64,000 bases of DNA from Dendrobium chrysotoxum (GCA_019925795.1 CM034312.1:82277528-82341527), one strand, 5' to 3'; positions 23,801-35,714 are shown, counted from the stretch's first letter. Made by a program: numbers and translations. Notes: generated by a model from the letters alone, not told the origin.

Positions 23801-26800
23801 AGCAACCAAATGTTCTTCTCATTTCTTAATATATGTGTTTACTAGTACAATATCATAGGATACTATGAAATCAATTATAGCTTCTTACATTTCTATCTCT
23901 TGTTCTATAACCACCATATATCATGTCATAGCCCGCTTATTAGAAAGTATATTCACATTTAAATCACCTCTAATAAGTATCTTGTTTTTTAACCCAAATT
24001 GTAGTAGTTTATCCATTATTTTCCAAAATAAAAAATTTAAAATTACTTTCTCATCTAACTTCTGATCATAAGCTGTGACCATATTCATTATTTTCTCATC
24101 GATAATTATCTCAATGGTAGTCGCCCTAGCATTAACCTTATTAATATCAATAATTTAGTTACCTTTCCACACTCATTCATACTTTTAACCTTTCCAACAT
24201 ACAATAATGTATAACCTTTTCAAATATTTTTTGGATTTTTTTCCTTTATATTTAGTTTCTTGTAAACAAGTAACATTTATTCTTCTTTTTACCTTAGTGT
24301 CTATTAATTTTCTTGTCTCACATTAAAAGTTTTCAAAATTTATCTATCAAATCTAATATTAGATTTATGCCTAGTCAACCTTTGTTTATTTTTCTCCATA
24401 ATTGGTTAACTTGTTGCACACCTTAATGGTGATATCATAGGCCACACTTGCTTACTTTTCATCATAATTAGGTTAAATTGTGTTGCACTACTTATGATTG
24501 ACGTCCTAACTTAGCCTTACATACTTCTCATCACTATATGGTTGTGATTTGTTGCTTTGTTGAATGCTTTAGCCCTAATAAAATTCAAATTTGGATTAAT
24601 TTTATTAGTTTTGATGTGTGCTTTATGACTGACTGGTAACCCAACTTCAGCTCTCAATATTTCTCATCCGGGTATAGAATTGATTATGGTGATGATGAAA
24701 AAAAATGTCGTTCATAATAATGATGATGATGTCCAATGTTGTAACACCCCATGAAACCCCTTACCGGTAACATAGAGTGTCATATAACTGAACATAACAT
24801 TCATTCTCTAAATTTAATATTTCTCATCATTGCGTATTTATATAAAAACATCCACTGGCAAATATATTTACGGAATATACGGAAGCATCTTATAATCTGA
24901 TGCAGAACTTAAATGCTTAAATGATGTTACTTAAGGATTTTGCATGCTTTATTTTAGAGAACAATATTAATTAAAACTTAAAGAACCTATCAACTGCCAC
25001 GCAGATTGAGTCATGCTTCCTAAGAGTCTTTGGTAGTCCTAAGACAAAATCAATACTCACATCTTGCCAGGGGCAGTTGGGCACAGGGAGAGGAGTGTAG
25101 AGACCCGTGTTTTGCTTGCGTTGTTTCGCAAGTTGACACGTGTGACATCTTCTAATCAACCTACTGACGTCCCTCTTAAGGCTAGGCCAGAAGAAACGTT
25201 GTTCAACTGAGGCAATAGTTTTAGGCTAACCGAAGTGCCCAGCTAAACCACCAGCGTGTAATTCCCAGACAAGAAAATCCCGCAGAGATATGCTAGGGAT
25301 ACACAGCTTCAAGGATTTGAATAGATATTGATGAGGACATCTCTACATGGAAAGTTTATCGAAGATGTGGCCGTCGATCTACGGCCACGATCGAGTCTCT
25401 ATATTTTTGAGTCTTGTTGAGTCTTTATTTCTTTCATTAGTTCTATGTTTATTTCCTATGCTTATTTCCCTATGTACCCTTATATTTGTTTGTAAGCCCG
25501 GAGGGCATCGTCGTCTTTATGTTGTGTCTTTGTGTGAGGCTATTTAAAGCCCTCCTATGTACTTTTGAAGTTAATGAATGATTATTATTAAAATTCCTGC
25601 ATATTGCGTTCTTGTGTGAATTTGAGAGCTTTGGAGAGATCCTTTGGAGAAGGAAGCGCATCACCCACCAATTTCGACGTGTCGGGTTCGTGGTTCTAAA
25701 TTTTTAGTTCCTCTTTTCCTCTTCTCCTCCCCCTCCCCTTCTCAAAACAGCCCCCACGCCTCCCCACAACCCCACGGCCCATTCCCCCCCCACCTCCCAC
25801 CCGACGGCCTCCACCTCCACCCAAGCCGCCGCCCTTGCCTACCCCTTCCCCTCCTCTTTCTCTTGTTTCCTAATATGGAATGATCATATTTGGAATTGAA
25901 TTTTGAATTCAAGCTCAAGAATTTAAATTTCAAAATCTTTCCTAATATATGAAATCTATTTTAGGAAAGTTTTGAGATCTCATTCAAATCAAATTTTAAT
26001 TGAAGGGGATTTAATTATTTCTTTCCTTTTCCCTAGATCCTAATTTAGAAACTCCAATCAATCACCCAAATCCCTCCCCCATCCCATTAATGCCGCCGGC
26101 CCCCCTTGCTCATGCCGCCCTCCCTTCTCCCCTTCTCTCTCCCCAATCTTCCTTCAATCAATACCTCATACTTCCTTTTCTAATCCCCACCAAATTTCAA
26201 AATCTGAAATAATTTCAGGATTAGGAATTTTGAACTCTTCTAACCCTAACCCTAACCCTAACTTCATAAACAACCTTTCCTCCCTCACCATACCTTGGCC
26301 GCCCACTTCTCCTACCCTCTCTACTTGATTTTCAAAGGGAAAGCCCTCATCCTTTGGAAGGAACCTTCAAGGACAGCAAAGCTACATCAACTTCACCTCC
26401 TCTACTTCTTAAGAAGCATGAATGGAAGTCCGTCCATGGGATTCGGGCTTAGTGCTTGACGATCAAGACAATATAGACATACTCCGCTCCCCCTTCTTCG
26501 ACGTGGGATTTGGCTACGAAACTACCGTTGAGGAGTACTTGGAGAGGATCCACGTTACTTTGGTTGATACTCTCGACGATCAAAGGACCAAAGGAAAGTG
26601 AACTACCGTCGGACGATTCACACCCGCCATTCCTCCGACGACTTCCCTTTTCTCCGTCAGAAGCTACTTCCATCGTCTTCTACACATCATTACCGGTACC
26701 CTGGTCAATTCAAAGGAGTTCCTCCGGCGACGATTCCTCTCTAAGTAAGGGTTGACTTTTCTTCCCTTGTCAATTCTCTATTCGTTTTCCTAACCTTGTA

Positions 26801-29800
26801 GGTGGTGGCGGAAGCGCAAGGAATTGCTCCACTTAACTCTTGCTATAAGCTTAGTAAACGTAGGGGATGAGTTATTGATTTTCTTTGTTGCTAATCTCAT
26901 TGTTAAAGTAGGGATTTTGAATGAATTCTTACCATTAAGCATGTTATTGATTCTCTAGTTTATCTGTTTGTCCTAATGCTTGGCTAGTGATTTGGCCTAA
27001 ACAAAGGCATCCGTCTCTAGTTTTATTTTATCGTTCTACGGCTAATAATTGAATCCTTAATGCTCCAGAACAAGAAATCGTGCAATAATCTATTTCACTC
27101 ATTTTAATTACGTAGTCCTGCATCAGATATCCATCGTCCAAAATGAAATCATCGATTATACGATCACTCCCAATAGACAGCAGCAAATAAGTATCCTTAA
27201 AATCATGGCAATTTTTATAATCTTCTTTAATTTGTTCAAATCCAATTACTTCAGCCCTCATTTCACGGGTGACCATCATCCTACGACTCATGGCATCAAC
27301 TGCCTTATTCTCAGAGCCTGCTTTATGCCTAATAGATTAAGTGTACTCTTGTAGGAATTTGACCCATCTTCCATGTCGGGCATTTAGTTTCTTTTGAGAA
27401 TTGATGTACCGCAACGCTTGATAAGAGAAGATGACAAATTCTTGAGGCAGAAGGTAATGTCTCCAATACCTAAGGGACTGAATGATGGCATAGAACTCTT
27501 TATCGTAAGTGGAATATCTTTGTCTGATGTCGTTCAATTTCTCGTTGAAGTAAGCGACTGGGTGTCCTTCTTGAGATAGGACTCCACTTATACCAATGCC
27601 AGACGCATCACAGGTTACCTCAAAGATTTTAGAAAAGTCGGGTAATCTCATGACAGGGGCTTCCACCCTTCGCCTCTTTATTTCTTCGAATGCTTTGGTG
27701 GCGGAGCTGGTCCAATGAAAATCTTCCTTCTTCAGGCAATCCGTTATCGGAGCTATTATAGTGCTGAAATTCCTAATAAACCTCCAATAGAATGTGGCCA
27801 ATCCATAAAAACTCCTAACATCTCTGATATTCTTTGGTTCAGGCCACTCATTGATTGCTTGCACCTTTTCGGGGTCAACGGATATGCCTTGGGATGAAAT
27901 GATAAATCCAAGAAAAATCACATGATCAGTGAGGAACACAGTTCTTTGGATTTGCAAATAACTGCTCTTTTCGCAAAACCTCACAAACTTGTTTTAAGTG
28001 GTCCAAGTGTTGGTCCATCGAATTACTATAGATCAGAATATCATCAAAATAGACTACTACAAATTTTCCTAGGAAAGGTTTGAGGACTTGGGTCATAACT
28101 CTCATAAAAGTACTAGGTGCATTACTCAGACCAAAATGCATCATCGTCCATTCATAAAGTCCATCTTTAATCTTAAAAGTCGTCTTCCACTCATCACCAG
28201 GGTGGATTCTAATTTGGTGATAGCCACTTTTGAGATCAATTTTGGAAAAGAGAGTGGCTCCCGTCATCATGTCTAACATGTCGTCCAAACGAGGAATGGG
28301 AAAACGGTATTTCACCGTGATTTTATTGATTGCTTTACTGCCGACACACATTCTCCAAGAGCCATCTTTCTTGGGTGTCAATAGGGCAGGGACCGCACAT
28401 GGGCTGAGGCTTTCCTTAATAAAACTGCATTGTAATAACTCATCTACTTGTCTCTTAAGTTCAGCATGCTCCGTGGGATTCATGCGATAATGTGGAAGGT
28501 TAGGTAGAGATGCTCCCGGTACTAAATCGATGACATGTTGGATGTCCCTTAGTGGTGGGAGATGGTTGGGTAAATCCTCAGGGAAAACGTCAGCAAAGGT
28601 CTCCAGGAGGGGCTTAACTTCATCGAGGATAGGTTCTTGCTGGTCAACATTCACTTCTTTAGCTACTAGAGCGTATAAGGGTGATCCTAACCCAAGTTCC
28701 GTGTCCAGGTCTTTAGCGGTTAGCAGGTTTAGGCCAGTGTTGAGCTTAAGGGGAGTGGACTTTACTTCCTCCTTGGTAGACTTGGGTTGGGAGGGTAAAA
28801 GCTCAATCTTCTTTCCATTGTGCTCAAACACGCAAGTATTTGATCTCCCATAGATGCGCACGTCATTATCGAAGAGCCAGGGGCGTCCAAGGATGTCTGA
28901 CCGACGTCCATGATTAAAATATCACACCAAATCTTTTTCTGATATCCCACAAACTCAATAGGGATAAGACTTCTTTTTTTACTTCCAGAGCGGTCGAGTT
29001 GATCCAAGCGACTTTGTATGGGCTTGGGTGCAGGTTCATCTTCAGATGAAGTTTAGAAATCATTGCAGACGAAATAGCGCTAATGCAGCTTCCACTATCG
29101 ATGATAACCTTACAGTTCTTGTCATCATTTTGGTAAAAGTGTGGAAGATAGAAGTCGTACACGAGTCGTCACTCAGTTTATGTTGTGATAAGGCGCACCT
29201 AATGACTTACAGGTCCAGGTGATCCATCTTCTGGATGCAGTGGATCACGGCAGTGTCCTCTTCACAGAAGAAATCCTCCTTGTCATCGATGTGATGAACT
29301 AGTTCGATGTCGGGTTCATCCTCCTCATCGATAACTTCTTTGTTTTTAAAGTCGGAACGGGGTTGAAATTGCCCAGCAGTGGGTCGGTTAATCGTGGATC
29401 CAAAAGGCTTGTTTTGAAGGTTTAAAAGGATTAGGTCGGGAGTCTTGGTTTCTAGAGTAGGTGTGGTTCTTAGACTCTTCTAGGTCTAACACAAGACTAC
29501 AAGCAGCTTCAAGCGTAATAACTCTTCTAGCAAACAGTTCATTCCTAAGGTCTTCCCTAAGTCCAGTTCTAAACATGGAAAGGAGTTGGGCAGAGGTAGT
29601 AGTCTCCTCGTCACTACAGCGGATCATAAAATCATCGAAAGCAGAGATATAATCTTTTACCGACTTCTTCCCTGGGTTAACATATTCCAACGACCTAAAA
29701 GTCTGGGGTAGTAAGAGGGAGGGAGATATTTTTGTTTGAGCTACTGCTTCATCATCCTCCAATTAGTGATGGGGTATTCTCCTCAGGTCTCCTGCATATG

Positions 29801-32800
29801 TTCAAGGTTAGTCCAGTACGGGCTAGCCCTACCAGTCAACTTCATCTCCACGAATCTAACTTTTCTTGCCTCCGAGATGTTATACCATTTAAAATAGCTA
29901 TCCATACCCTTAAGCCAATCTAGGAAAACTTGGGGTTCTAGGGTGCCATCAAAGGAAGGGGCATCTATGCGGATATTTTTAAGAAGTTGGGCATCGTTGT
30001 CTCTCCAGGGTGCCTCATGCCCTATAGGTTCCTGATTAGGTCTAGGGTTATGACAATAGTGATCTCGAGGAGGTTCATATTCAGTTCGATTCTCATCCAC
30101 ATAAGGAGAATGAGGCCTAGAGGGTGTATAAATTGTGGGGTGTCCTAACCGTTCGATGTTATCCAAACGCTCTCCAGCTTGCCTTCTAAAGTCAGCTAAT
30201 TTTCCCTGGGTTTCTCTAATTTGTTGGGTAACCGTCCCTAATTGACCTACAATTAGATCTAAAGTCTGCTGAATTTGCTCCGGATTCATGGTTAGACACT
30301 AGGGAACACTTAGGAGGGAAGCTAAATAGGGGACAACACTTAGATACAATGTCAGACTCACTAAAAGGTCACTAAATGATGCAGGAATTTACTGGACAGC
30401 AAACTACAATAGAGGCTTAAGTAACCTAGGCAATTAGGAAGGTTGTTGGGTTAAGGACAGCACCTAAACACTTAAGAAACTAGCCTAATGCTCACTAAAT
30501 GCGTGCGTGAAATGTGTGGACAGCAAGCACAACAGTGAGTTAAACTATTCTAAATGATGATATGCATGCAATCATACATAAAAATGGTTAGATAAACTCC
30601 TAGGAAGACTTCTAGCATGTGTATCTTATGCTAACCATGCTCTGATACCAAGATGATGTGAAACATGTAAGTGAACAAGGATTGCTTTTAGGAAATTAAC
30701 AATTCTTTGAACTTTAATCTTGCTAATTATAACTTATGTTTTCTTAAGTTAGATTTCTTAGAATTTTCCATTTAAAGATCAAGTAATAGCAAGCAATTAC
30801 AATTGAGATTAACAAGAGACTTGCAAGTGGCAACAAAATAAAAGTAAAACTAATGGCGAAGAACAAGAATCCACTGCGTAACAACGAGAAGTGTTCACCT
30901 TGAGTTTCTTCACTCTAGCTCGTGAAGTTGGGGTTTAGCGGAGAAAATGTAGAAGCAACCCTAGTGATGCCCCCACAAGACAAGTGACGCGTAAGGCCTT
31001 GTTCGCCTGAGAAGTAGTCGAAGTTGAAGAAGTCGGTGGATGTCCTGTGATTTGCCACGATCCGGATGGTTGTTGCTCGTCGATGATCTCTGCCAAACAG
31101 AAGAGGATGCGGTCGACGTATTCTTTAACGGTGTCGTCAGCTCCAAAACTGGGGTCGAAGAAAGGGGATAGTAAAATATCGATCTCGCTTTGATCGTTGT
31201 AGGTGAACCCGTGGTTGAGCTCAGGATCGGCCATGCACCAACGGTTGAAGGGAGTAAGGAATTTGTCTTCTCTTCGCGGCTCCGAAACTCTAGAGAGATT
31301 AGGGTTTCCAAGGGAGATGAGGAGAGGGGAAGGGGGCAGCCAAGGAGAGAGGGAGTGGTTTGTGTGGGCTAAGTTAGGTTAAGGTTTGGAGAGGGGTTTC
31401 AATAAATCTGAAATTAATTTCAGATTTAAGTAGATTCGGAGGGAATTGAATTTGAAAATTTGAATTCAAACTCGAATATGGTTTAGGGCTTCAATAGGAA
31501 AACAATGGGGAAGCCCATTAATGGGGCCGGCGGCATGAGGAGAGGAGGGAGAGGATTGGGGAGGATTTTAAAAGCTTCCAAACAAACCTATGCAAATTAG
31601 GAAGGAGAATAATAAATCCTTTCTAAATGAAATTTAGATTGGATTTAAATTTAAAACTTTCCTTATTTAGAATTTGTAAATATGAAAAATTTTGAAATTT
31701 AAATTTGAATTTCAAATAATTTTAACACCTTCCTTTCTTGCTTGAGCCAATTTAGGAAGTCATTAAGATGATTGGAATCACCACAATGACATGGAGCACG
31801 GGTGTGGGCCGGCGGCAAGGGGAAGAGGGAGGGGAGTTGGCATCGGGTTAGGGGTGGGGGAAAGGGTTGAGCCAGCGGGTGGGGTTTTTGGGAGTTGGGG
31901 TTGAGTTGGGTTTAGGGGAGGGGTTTTGAAGGTAGGTCGGTGGTGGAGGGGAAAGGAGAAGCCGACCGGGGGGGGAGAAAAAGTGAAAAGAAAATAAACC
32001 ATGAGCTACTGACTCTTCCAATGACTGGTGGGTATTGTGCTCGCCCTTACTTCGGGCTCCTCTTCTCTCTAGTATGCACACAAGAAGAAGAAAAACATCA
32101 AATTTCATTCAAATCTTCATTAACCTCTTACAAAGCACAAGACCGATATATATAGGTCTCAATCACAAAGAAAAGAAAAAGGACTCAAATGCCCTCAAGG
32201 CTACAATAAGGACTCACTACCCAAAGGGGTAAACTAGGAAAACTGAAAATGCAAAATAAATAAAACATTAAAATACATCAAAAGTAAAGACTCTGAATCG
32301 TAGCCGTCGATCTACAATTCCGTCGCCGGTACATATGTCGGAATCTCTGAGCGATGTCCTCATCACAATGTCTTTGTACTCAACAAATGAGAAATATGAT
32401 TCCTTTAGCTTATGTTTTAGGCCAGGTTATGTAGGTTTTAGTTCACTTGCAATGCTTTGCCATAACAATTGAGTGTAACCAACTAATTTACATTTAGCAC
32501 ATTCAAGTATTTTAAAATCAAATAGATGAGTATATTTAAAGTCATATTCCAAATTATTTGTTATTATTTTTTCTGTTAATCTTATTCTTTTTTAGCAGTT
32601 TCTGGTAGATCCTTTCGCATAAAAAGATGGGATTTTCCTATCACATCTCTATGAAATTATGATGCCCCAAATTCTGTTGACAGGCATATGAATCTATAGA
32701 AATGTAAATAGAAACTAGAATCAATTGATCTAATTAACTAAGAATCAAAACAAACATTGTGTTTCCAAAAATGATTCTAGATTTCACATTATTTTTTGCA

Positions 32801-34746
32801 GCACAATTCATGTTGTTCCCCTTCCCCTTAGACCATATTATTGCGAGTGTCAAGAAATTATGTCCATAGATGTGTTTGTACAAACCATACTGTATGATAA
32901 TTTATTGCATGGCAGCAGCAAACATTTCTGACTTATGCTGCTGTGGTATTTGCAAGTTGATAAATGTACTTTTTTTGGGGTTATGTTCTTTATCTGTTCC
33001 TGACTAATCTCAAATTTCTTTATTCTTTGCAACTTGGTGCTGATTCTTTCGACCTCATTGTCATCATTCTCTGCTAGGGGGTAAGTCAAACTTTTCTAGT
33101 TACAAACTTCTTTGACAAGCTGCATATGAAAACTTAACTATATTTGCATGAAGTATACCTGTAATATATATATTTCATATAGATCCAACTAGCATGCCAA
33201 TTCTAACTGTATATTTGTATTTCAGCCAATATTTCATGATGGTATGAAGGAATGGAGCTGCTGCAAGCAAAGAAGTCATGATTTCAGTTTATTTTTAGCA
33301 ATTCCCGGGTAAATGAATCTTCTGAATTGGCTCAAAATACTAATTTAGCTATTGGAAGCATTTCTCTTCCAGATAGAGCTATTCAATGCCCACATTATCC
33401 AAATGTGCTTTTTGCCAAATGTTGCTCATCCGTGTGCGATTTTCTTCAGTGTCCTACAATGCTTTCATGTTGAATCCCATAAATTCATTGTCAGCATGTT
33501 TTATTCTTGTAATAGAATAATTTTTCATTAAACCCAAAAAGTAACTTCCTATATTTTGTTCTTTTATTTTTTTTTCTTTTTTAGGCAACCTTTTGGTCAA
33601 AGCGGATATTTTAATCCGGTTCTAAATTATCCCCCATAGTCACCATACTCACTAATCTAACTCCAGCATCCCCCATCTTACCTCGCGCCCTCCCTCTCTT
33701 ATCTTGAATCATCATAAAAAATGTAAAATAAAGAATTATTTCAGTAGAGAAGTGTTTGCTGTGAATCAATATTTCTGGAAAAATGAACTCATTCGAGTAT
33801 TATTAGTCTATCTAAATCCTACAAGGTGAAGTATTTTTTCTTTGTAAGCTATAATATATCATCACTTAACAATGATGGTGTCAATATAAAATGAACGTAG
33901 AAAAGGAGTGGTCTGTTTCTGTTTTGTGTGATGAGTGAAGAGACAAATGAAGGCTCCACAATGTTTTATGGCTATATGCTTTGGTAAGTGTTATGGTGTA
34001 ATACTATCAAATAGAAGGATTTAACTAGGTATAGTGTTATACTACTGATATTTCATAATATTTATCCGCCTGGTATAACAGATTGTTTATACAAAACACT
34101 TGCTGATCAAAATTTAGCACCAAATGTGTCTACTGAACACCACATTAGTTGTTTGTAGAGACAAGATAAAACTGACATCTCCTTTCTTTTCATGGATAGT
34201 GGATTAATATGTTGTATATGGTTAAGCTTAGATAAGTGTTAATGTGAGATAGTTCTGAGGTCTATATTGTTATTTTATTCCCTTGATTCAAATTGGGCAA
34301 TAAATGATTAATATTTTGGCTCATTGATAGATTAGATATTTGGAGAGTTGTCTGCAGGATCTTTGCCTTATCCTGTCATATGTTGAAATTCATTTCGAGC
34401 AACTTTGTTGGTCAATCTGCTAGCTCAGTTTGTCTTACTCTCCTTTTGTGAAGTTGTAAGACAGGCAAACATACTACAGAGAAACCAATAACCAAGGCTG
34501 TCGCTACAACTACTCGGAAAGCAACCCCAACGCCTATTCAAAACAAAAGGACTGACGGTGCTACTGCTTGTTCAAGGTGCCGCCAAGGTTTCTTTTGCTC
34601 AGATCACGGTAATATGCTTCTTTCTGAAATCAAATAATGCTGAAGCAGTTTAGTCCTTTTGATTTTGTGCTTGTTTGGGGCAGCAGTAACTGTCTTGTAA
34701 AAATATTTGTAGAATTGTAGTTGAAGAAATAATTTTTTGAAAGTTG

Positions 34747-34822
<76 letters not shown>

Positions 34823-35714
34823 TGCATCAACTTTCTTACAGTTACCACATTCTAGCAAGGGCCTGTTTGAGGTAATTTTTGCATGGCTTTGCTTTCTAAA
34901 AAGCTGCCTTAATTCTATTTGGCTACATCTTATTGTTGCTTCTAAAAATTTCTATAATGAAAAATTACATTCTACACAAAGATCTATTGGAATATGATAG
35001 TTATACAAAATCGGAGAAATTATTCTGTGCAAATGCTGAACGCCGTCTGGAGACCAACCAGATCGAGCCACATCGATACTGCGGCTCGACACTGCTCGGT
35101 ACCGAATCGGTACCGTACTCGGTATTGCTGACGTGGCTTATTTTGATTGGTCTCTAGACAGATGTAGCCACCTCAAATGGATTATTATCTGATTATAAAA
35201 AAGCGTATCATCATTACAAAAATTTCAAAAAAATAGCAAGAAAGCAAAGTTGTGAAAAAAAAAAGTCTCAAACGGACCCTTTGCCTCCCATTTATTCTCT
35301 AAACAACCGCTCGTGGCATTTCAGGCTCAAAACCAGAGATTTCAAAACCGACTGTACCAGCCACTGTGAAGGATGAATCAGTGAAGATCACTCCAGCTCC
35401 GGTCAAGAAAATAGTTGATATAAATGATTTACAGACTTGCAGAAACAAAGGATGCGGAAAATCCTTCAAGGAGAAAGACAACCATGAAAATGCATGCGAG
35501 TATCATCCAGGTCCACCAGTCTTCCATGACAGAATGAAAGGGGTAAACCTTGTTCCACCTTAATGTATTTTCTCCATGAATACTCTTCCTCACTGAAGCC
35601 ACTTTTCATGTCTTCTTTGTCCAGTGGAAATGCTGTGACATCCATGTGAAGGAGTTCGATGAGTTTATGGAAATCCCCCCTTGCACAAAGGGATGGCACA
35701 ATGCAAATGCATAG
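20874..35714 (+). CDS. RAR1: RAR1, CHORD-containing co-chaperone of plant immunity, 5 exons, 214 aa
   Basis: RAR1 works with SGT1 and HSP90 to stabilise NLR immune receptors in the cytosol and nucleus. Exons: 20874-20972, 33226-33308, 34454-34608, 35325-35542, 35625-35714; frames join cleanly to 214 aa (family about 220-230). Domains: CHORD-I, residues 9-67 (CQRIGC..., EWSCCKQRSHDF, GCKTGKH); the plant-specific CCCH motif Cys100-x2-Cys103-x5-Cys109-x2-His112 (CSRCRQGFFCSDH); CHORD-II, residues 151-210 (CRNKGCGK, YHPGPPVFHDRMKG, WKCCDIHVKEFDEF, CTKGWH). All zinc-binding Cys/His expected by eye are present. In CHORD-I the join of exons 1 and 2 leaves five residues between two conserved His where CHORD-II has six. 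Start is the first ATG of exon 1, giving a short N-terminus. Intron 1 is 12,253 bp and transposon-filled. Divergent partner: ELM1. Confidence 0.95.
21179..21247. repeat. Short tandem repeat, about 21-bp unit, 3.5 copies
   Basis: The unit ttatgatatatrcctaggg is repeated with small changes in RAR1 intron 1. No function can be assigned. Confidence 0.7.
21630..24735 (-). mobile_element. RTE-type LINE, long but heavily decayed, in RAR1 intron 1
   Basis: On the minus strand the remains appear in the right order. Around 24120-23700 lies an endonuclease remnant (VTAYDQKLDEK, IRGDLNVNI, then EEHLVAYISGVSKSKID). Around 23380-23090 lies the linker before the reverse transcriptase (KKFRRLAKRAVNKAKAIAL). 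Around 22170-22050 lies sequence parallel to the C-terminal region of the LINE at 17761. The 3' end at 21630-21665 resembles the other RTE ends but carries an (ATC)n tail on the plus strand instead of (AAC)n, so it is a second subfamily. Many stops and frameshifts. Confidence 0.7.
24736..24984. other. Fragment of unassigned LTR-like sequence at the broken Gypsy end
   Basis: Contains tgttgtaacacccc, a string often seen at Gypsy LTR starts, then AT-rich sequence that runs straight into the middle of the integrase frame at about 24985. This marks a deletion or recombination junction. Confidence 0.35.
25329..27125 (+). mobile_element. Solo LTR (1.8 kb) nested in Gypsy integrase region, 5-bp target duplication
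   Basis: Starts TGATGAGGACATC and ends CCTGCATCA. It is flanked by gatat at 25324-25328 and 27126-27130. Removing the LTR and one gatat makes the interrupted Gypsy reading frame continuous, which independently confirms the borders. It is about 1.8 kb, of the same group as the LTR at 56001 and related to the host element's own 5' LTR. Inside are a TATA-like ctatttaaag near 25540, a (CCCTAA) run at about 26240-26262 and a broken ORF at 26422. Confidence 0.9.
26422..26748 (+). pseudogene. LTR-embedded ORF, copy A (broken by one stop)
   Basis: Starts ATG at 26422 and has the same length (327 nt with stop) as copy B at 57063, but a TGA at 26599-26601 replaces a Trp codon, so only 59 residues can be made. 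The first 55 codons differ from copy B at eight bases: six silent, two Ile/Val exchanges. The shared core includes LRSPFFDVGFGYE and TVEEYLERI. Beyond codon 58 the two copies diverge. I know no family with this sequence. Confidence 0.7.
30654..32365 (-). repeat. 5' LTR of the Gypsy element (1.7 kb)
   Basis: On the minus strand it begins TGATGAGGACATC at 32365 and ends in CATCA at 30654, three bases before the Met-tRNA primer site. A tatatatat promoter-like stretch lies near 32150 (minus). It shares start, end, the purine/pyrimidine-rich middle and the embedded ORF with the solo LTRs, but is clearly more diverged from them than they are from each other. Confidence 0.85.
30935..31234 (-). CDS. 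LTR-embedded ORF, copy C (99 aa, unknown function)
   Basis: Open minus-strand frame inside the Gypsy 5' LTR, in the sense direction of the element. About half of 41 aligned residues match copy B without gaps, including IDxLxSPFFDxxFG and TVxEYxxRI, followed by a conserved Asp-x-Gln. The C-terminal half is unrelated to copies A and B. Its position between promoter and primer-binding site would place it in the leader of the retroelement's RNA, upstream of gag. No domain recognised, and whether it is translated is unknown. Confidence 0.5.
   Translation of the reverse strand: MADPELNHGFTYNDQSEIDILLSPFFDPSFGADDTVKEYVDRILFCLAEIIDEQQPSGSWQITGHPPTSSTSTTSQANKALRVTCLVGASLGLLLHFLR
32366..33225. other. 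RAR1 intron 1, right end
   Basis: AT-rich intronic sequence leading to the exon 2 acceptor tttgtatttcag; no other feature recognised. Confidence 0.5.
34753..34820. repeat. (TA)n microsatellite, about 68 bp, in RAR1 intron 3
   Basis: Uninterrupted alternating TA. Confidence 0.95.
34858..35280. mobile_element. Inverted-repeat element in RAR1 intron 3 with an inner foldback
   Basis: Outer ends agggcctgtttgag and ctcaaacggaccct are inverted repeats. Inside, 35045-35159 forms a second foldback (gtctggagaccaa pairing with ttggtctctagac) around a core rich in cggtacc. This may be one MITE nested in another. No target duplication found for the outer ends. Confidence 0.5.

Larger units (their letters stand above)
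24985..32365 (-). mobile_element. Ty3/Gypsy retrotransposon, 3'-truncated, with 5' LTR and a nested solo LTR
   Basis: Reading on the minus strand: 5' LTR 32365-30654, primer-binding site 30650-30639 complementary to initiator Met tRNA (tggtatcagagc), gag about 30289-29388 (in two frames), protease remnant about 29162-28914, reverse transcriptase 28861-27926 with FVVVYFDDILIYS, RNase H 27984-27337, zinc-binding region from 27291, then, after a nested LTR at 25329-27125, the integrase HHCC part (RRCHTCQLAKQRKQNTG) and the beginning of its core. The frame stops at about 24985; the rest of integrase and the 3' LTR are missing. Frameshifts in gag and pol show it is defective. Confidence 0.9.

Noticed and set aside
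28088..28853. Several plus-strand ORFs of 60-107 codons
   Set aside because: Antisense shadows of the Gypsy reverse transcriptase and protease region.
30639..30650. tRNA-Met-like string
   Set aside because: Only the 12-base primer-binding site of the Gypsy element; no tRNA gene around it.
31848..32108. Proline-rich minus-strand ORFs
   Set aside because: Pyrimidine-rich part of the Gypsy 5' LTR, without conservation in the other LTR copies, unlike the ORF at 31234.
34630..34997. Two ORFs made of Ile-Tyr repeats
   Set aside because: Translations of the (TA)n microsatellite.
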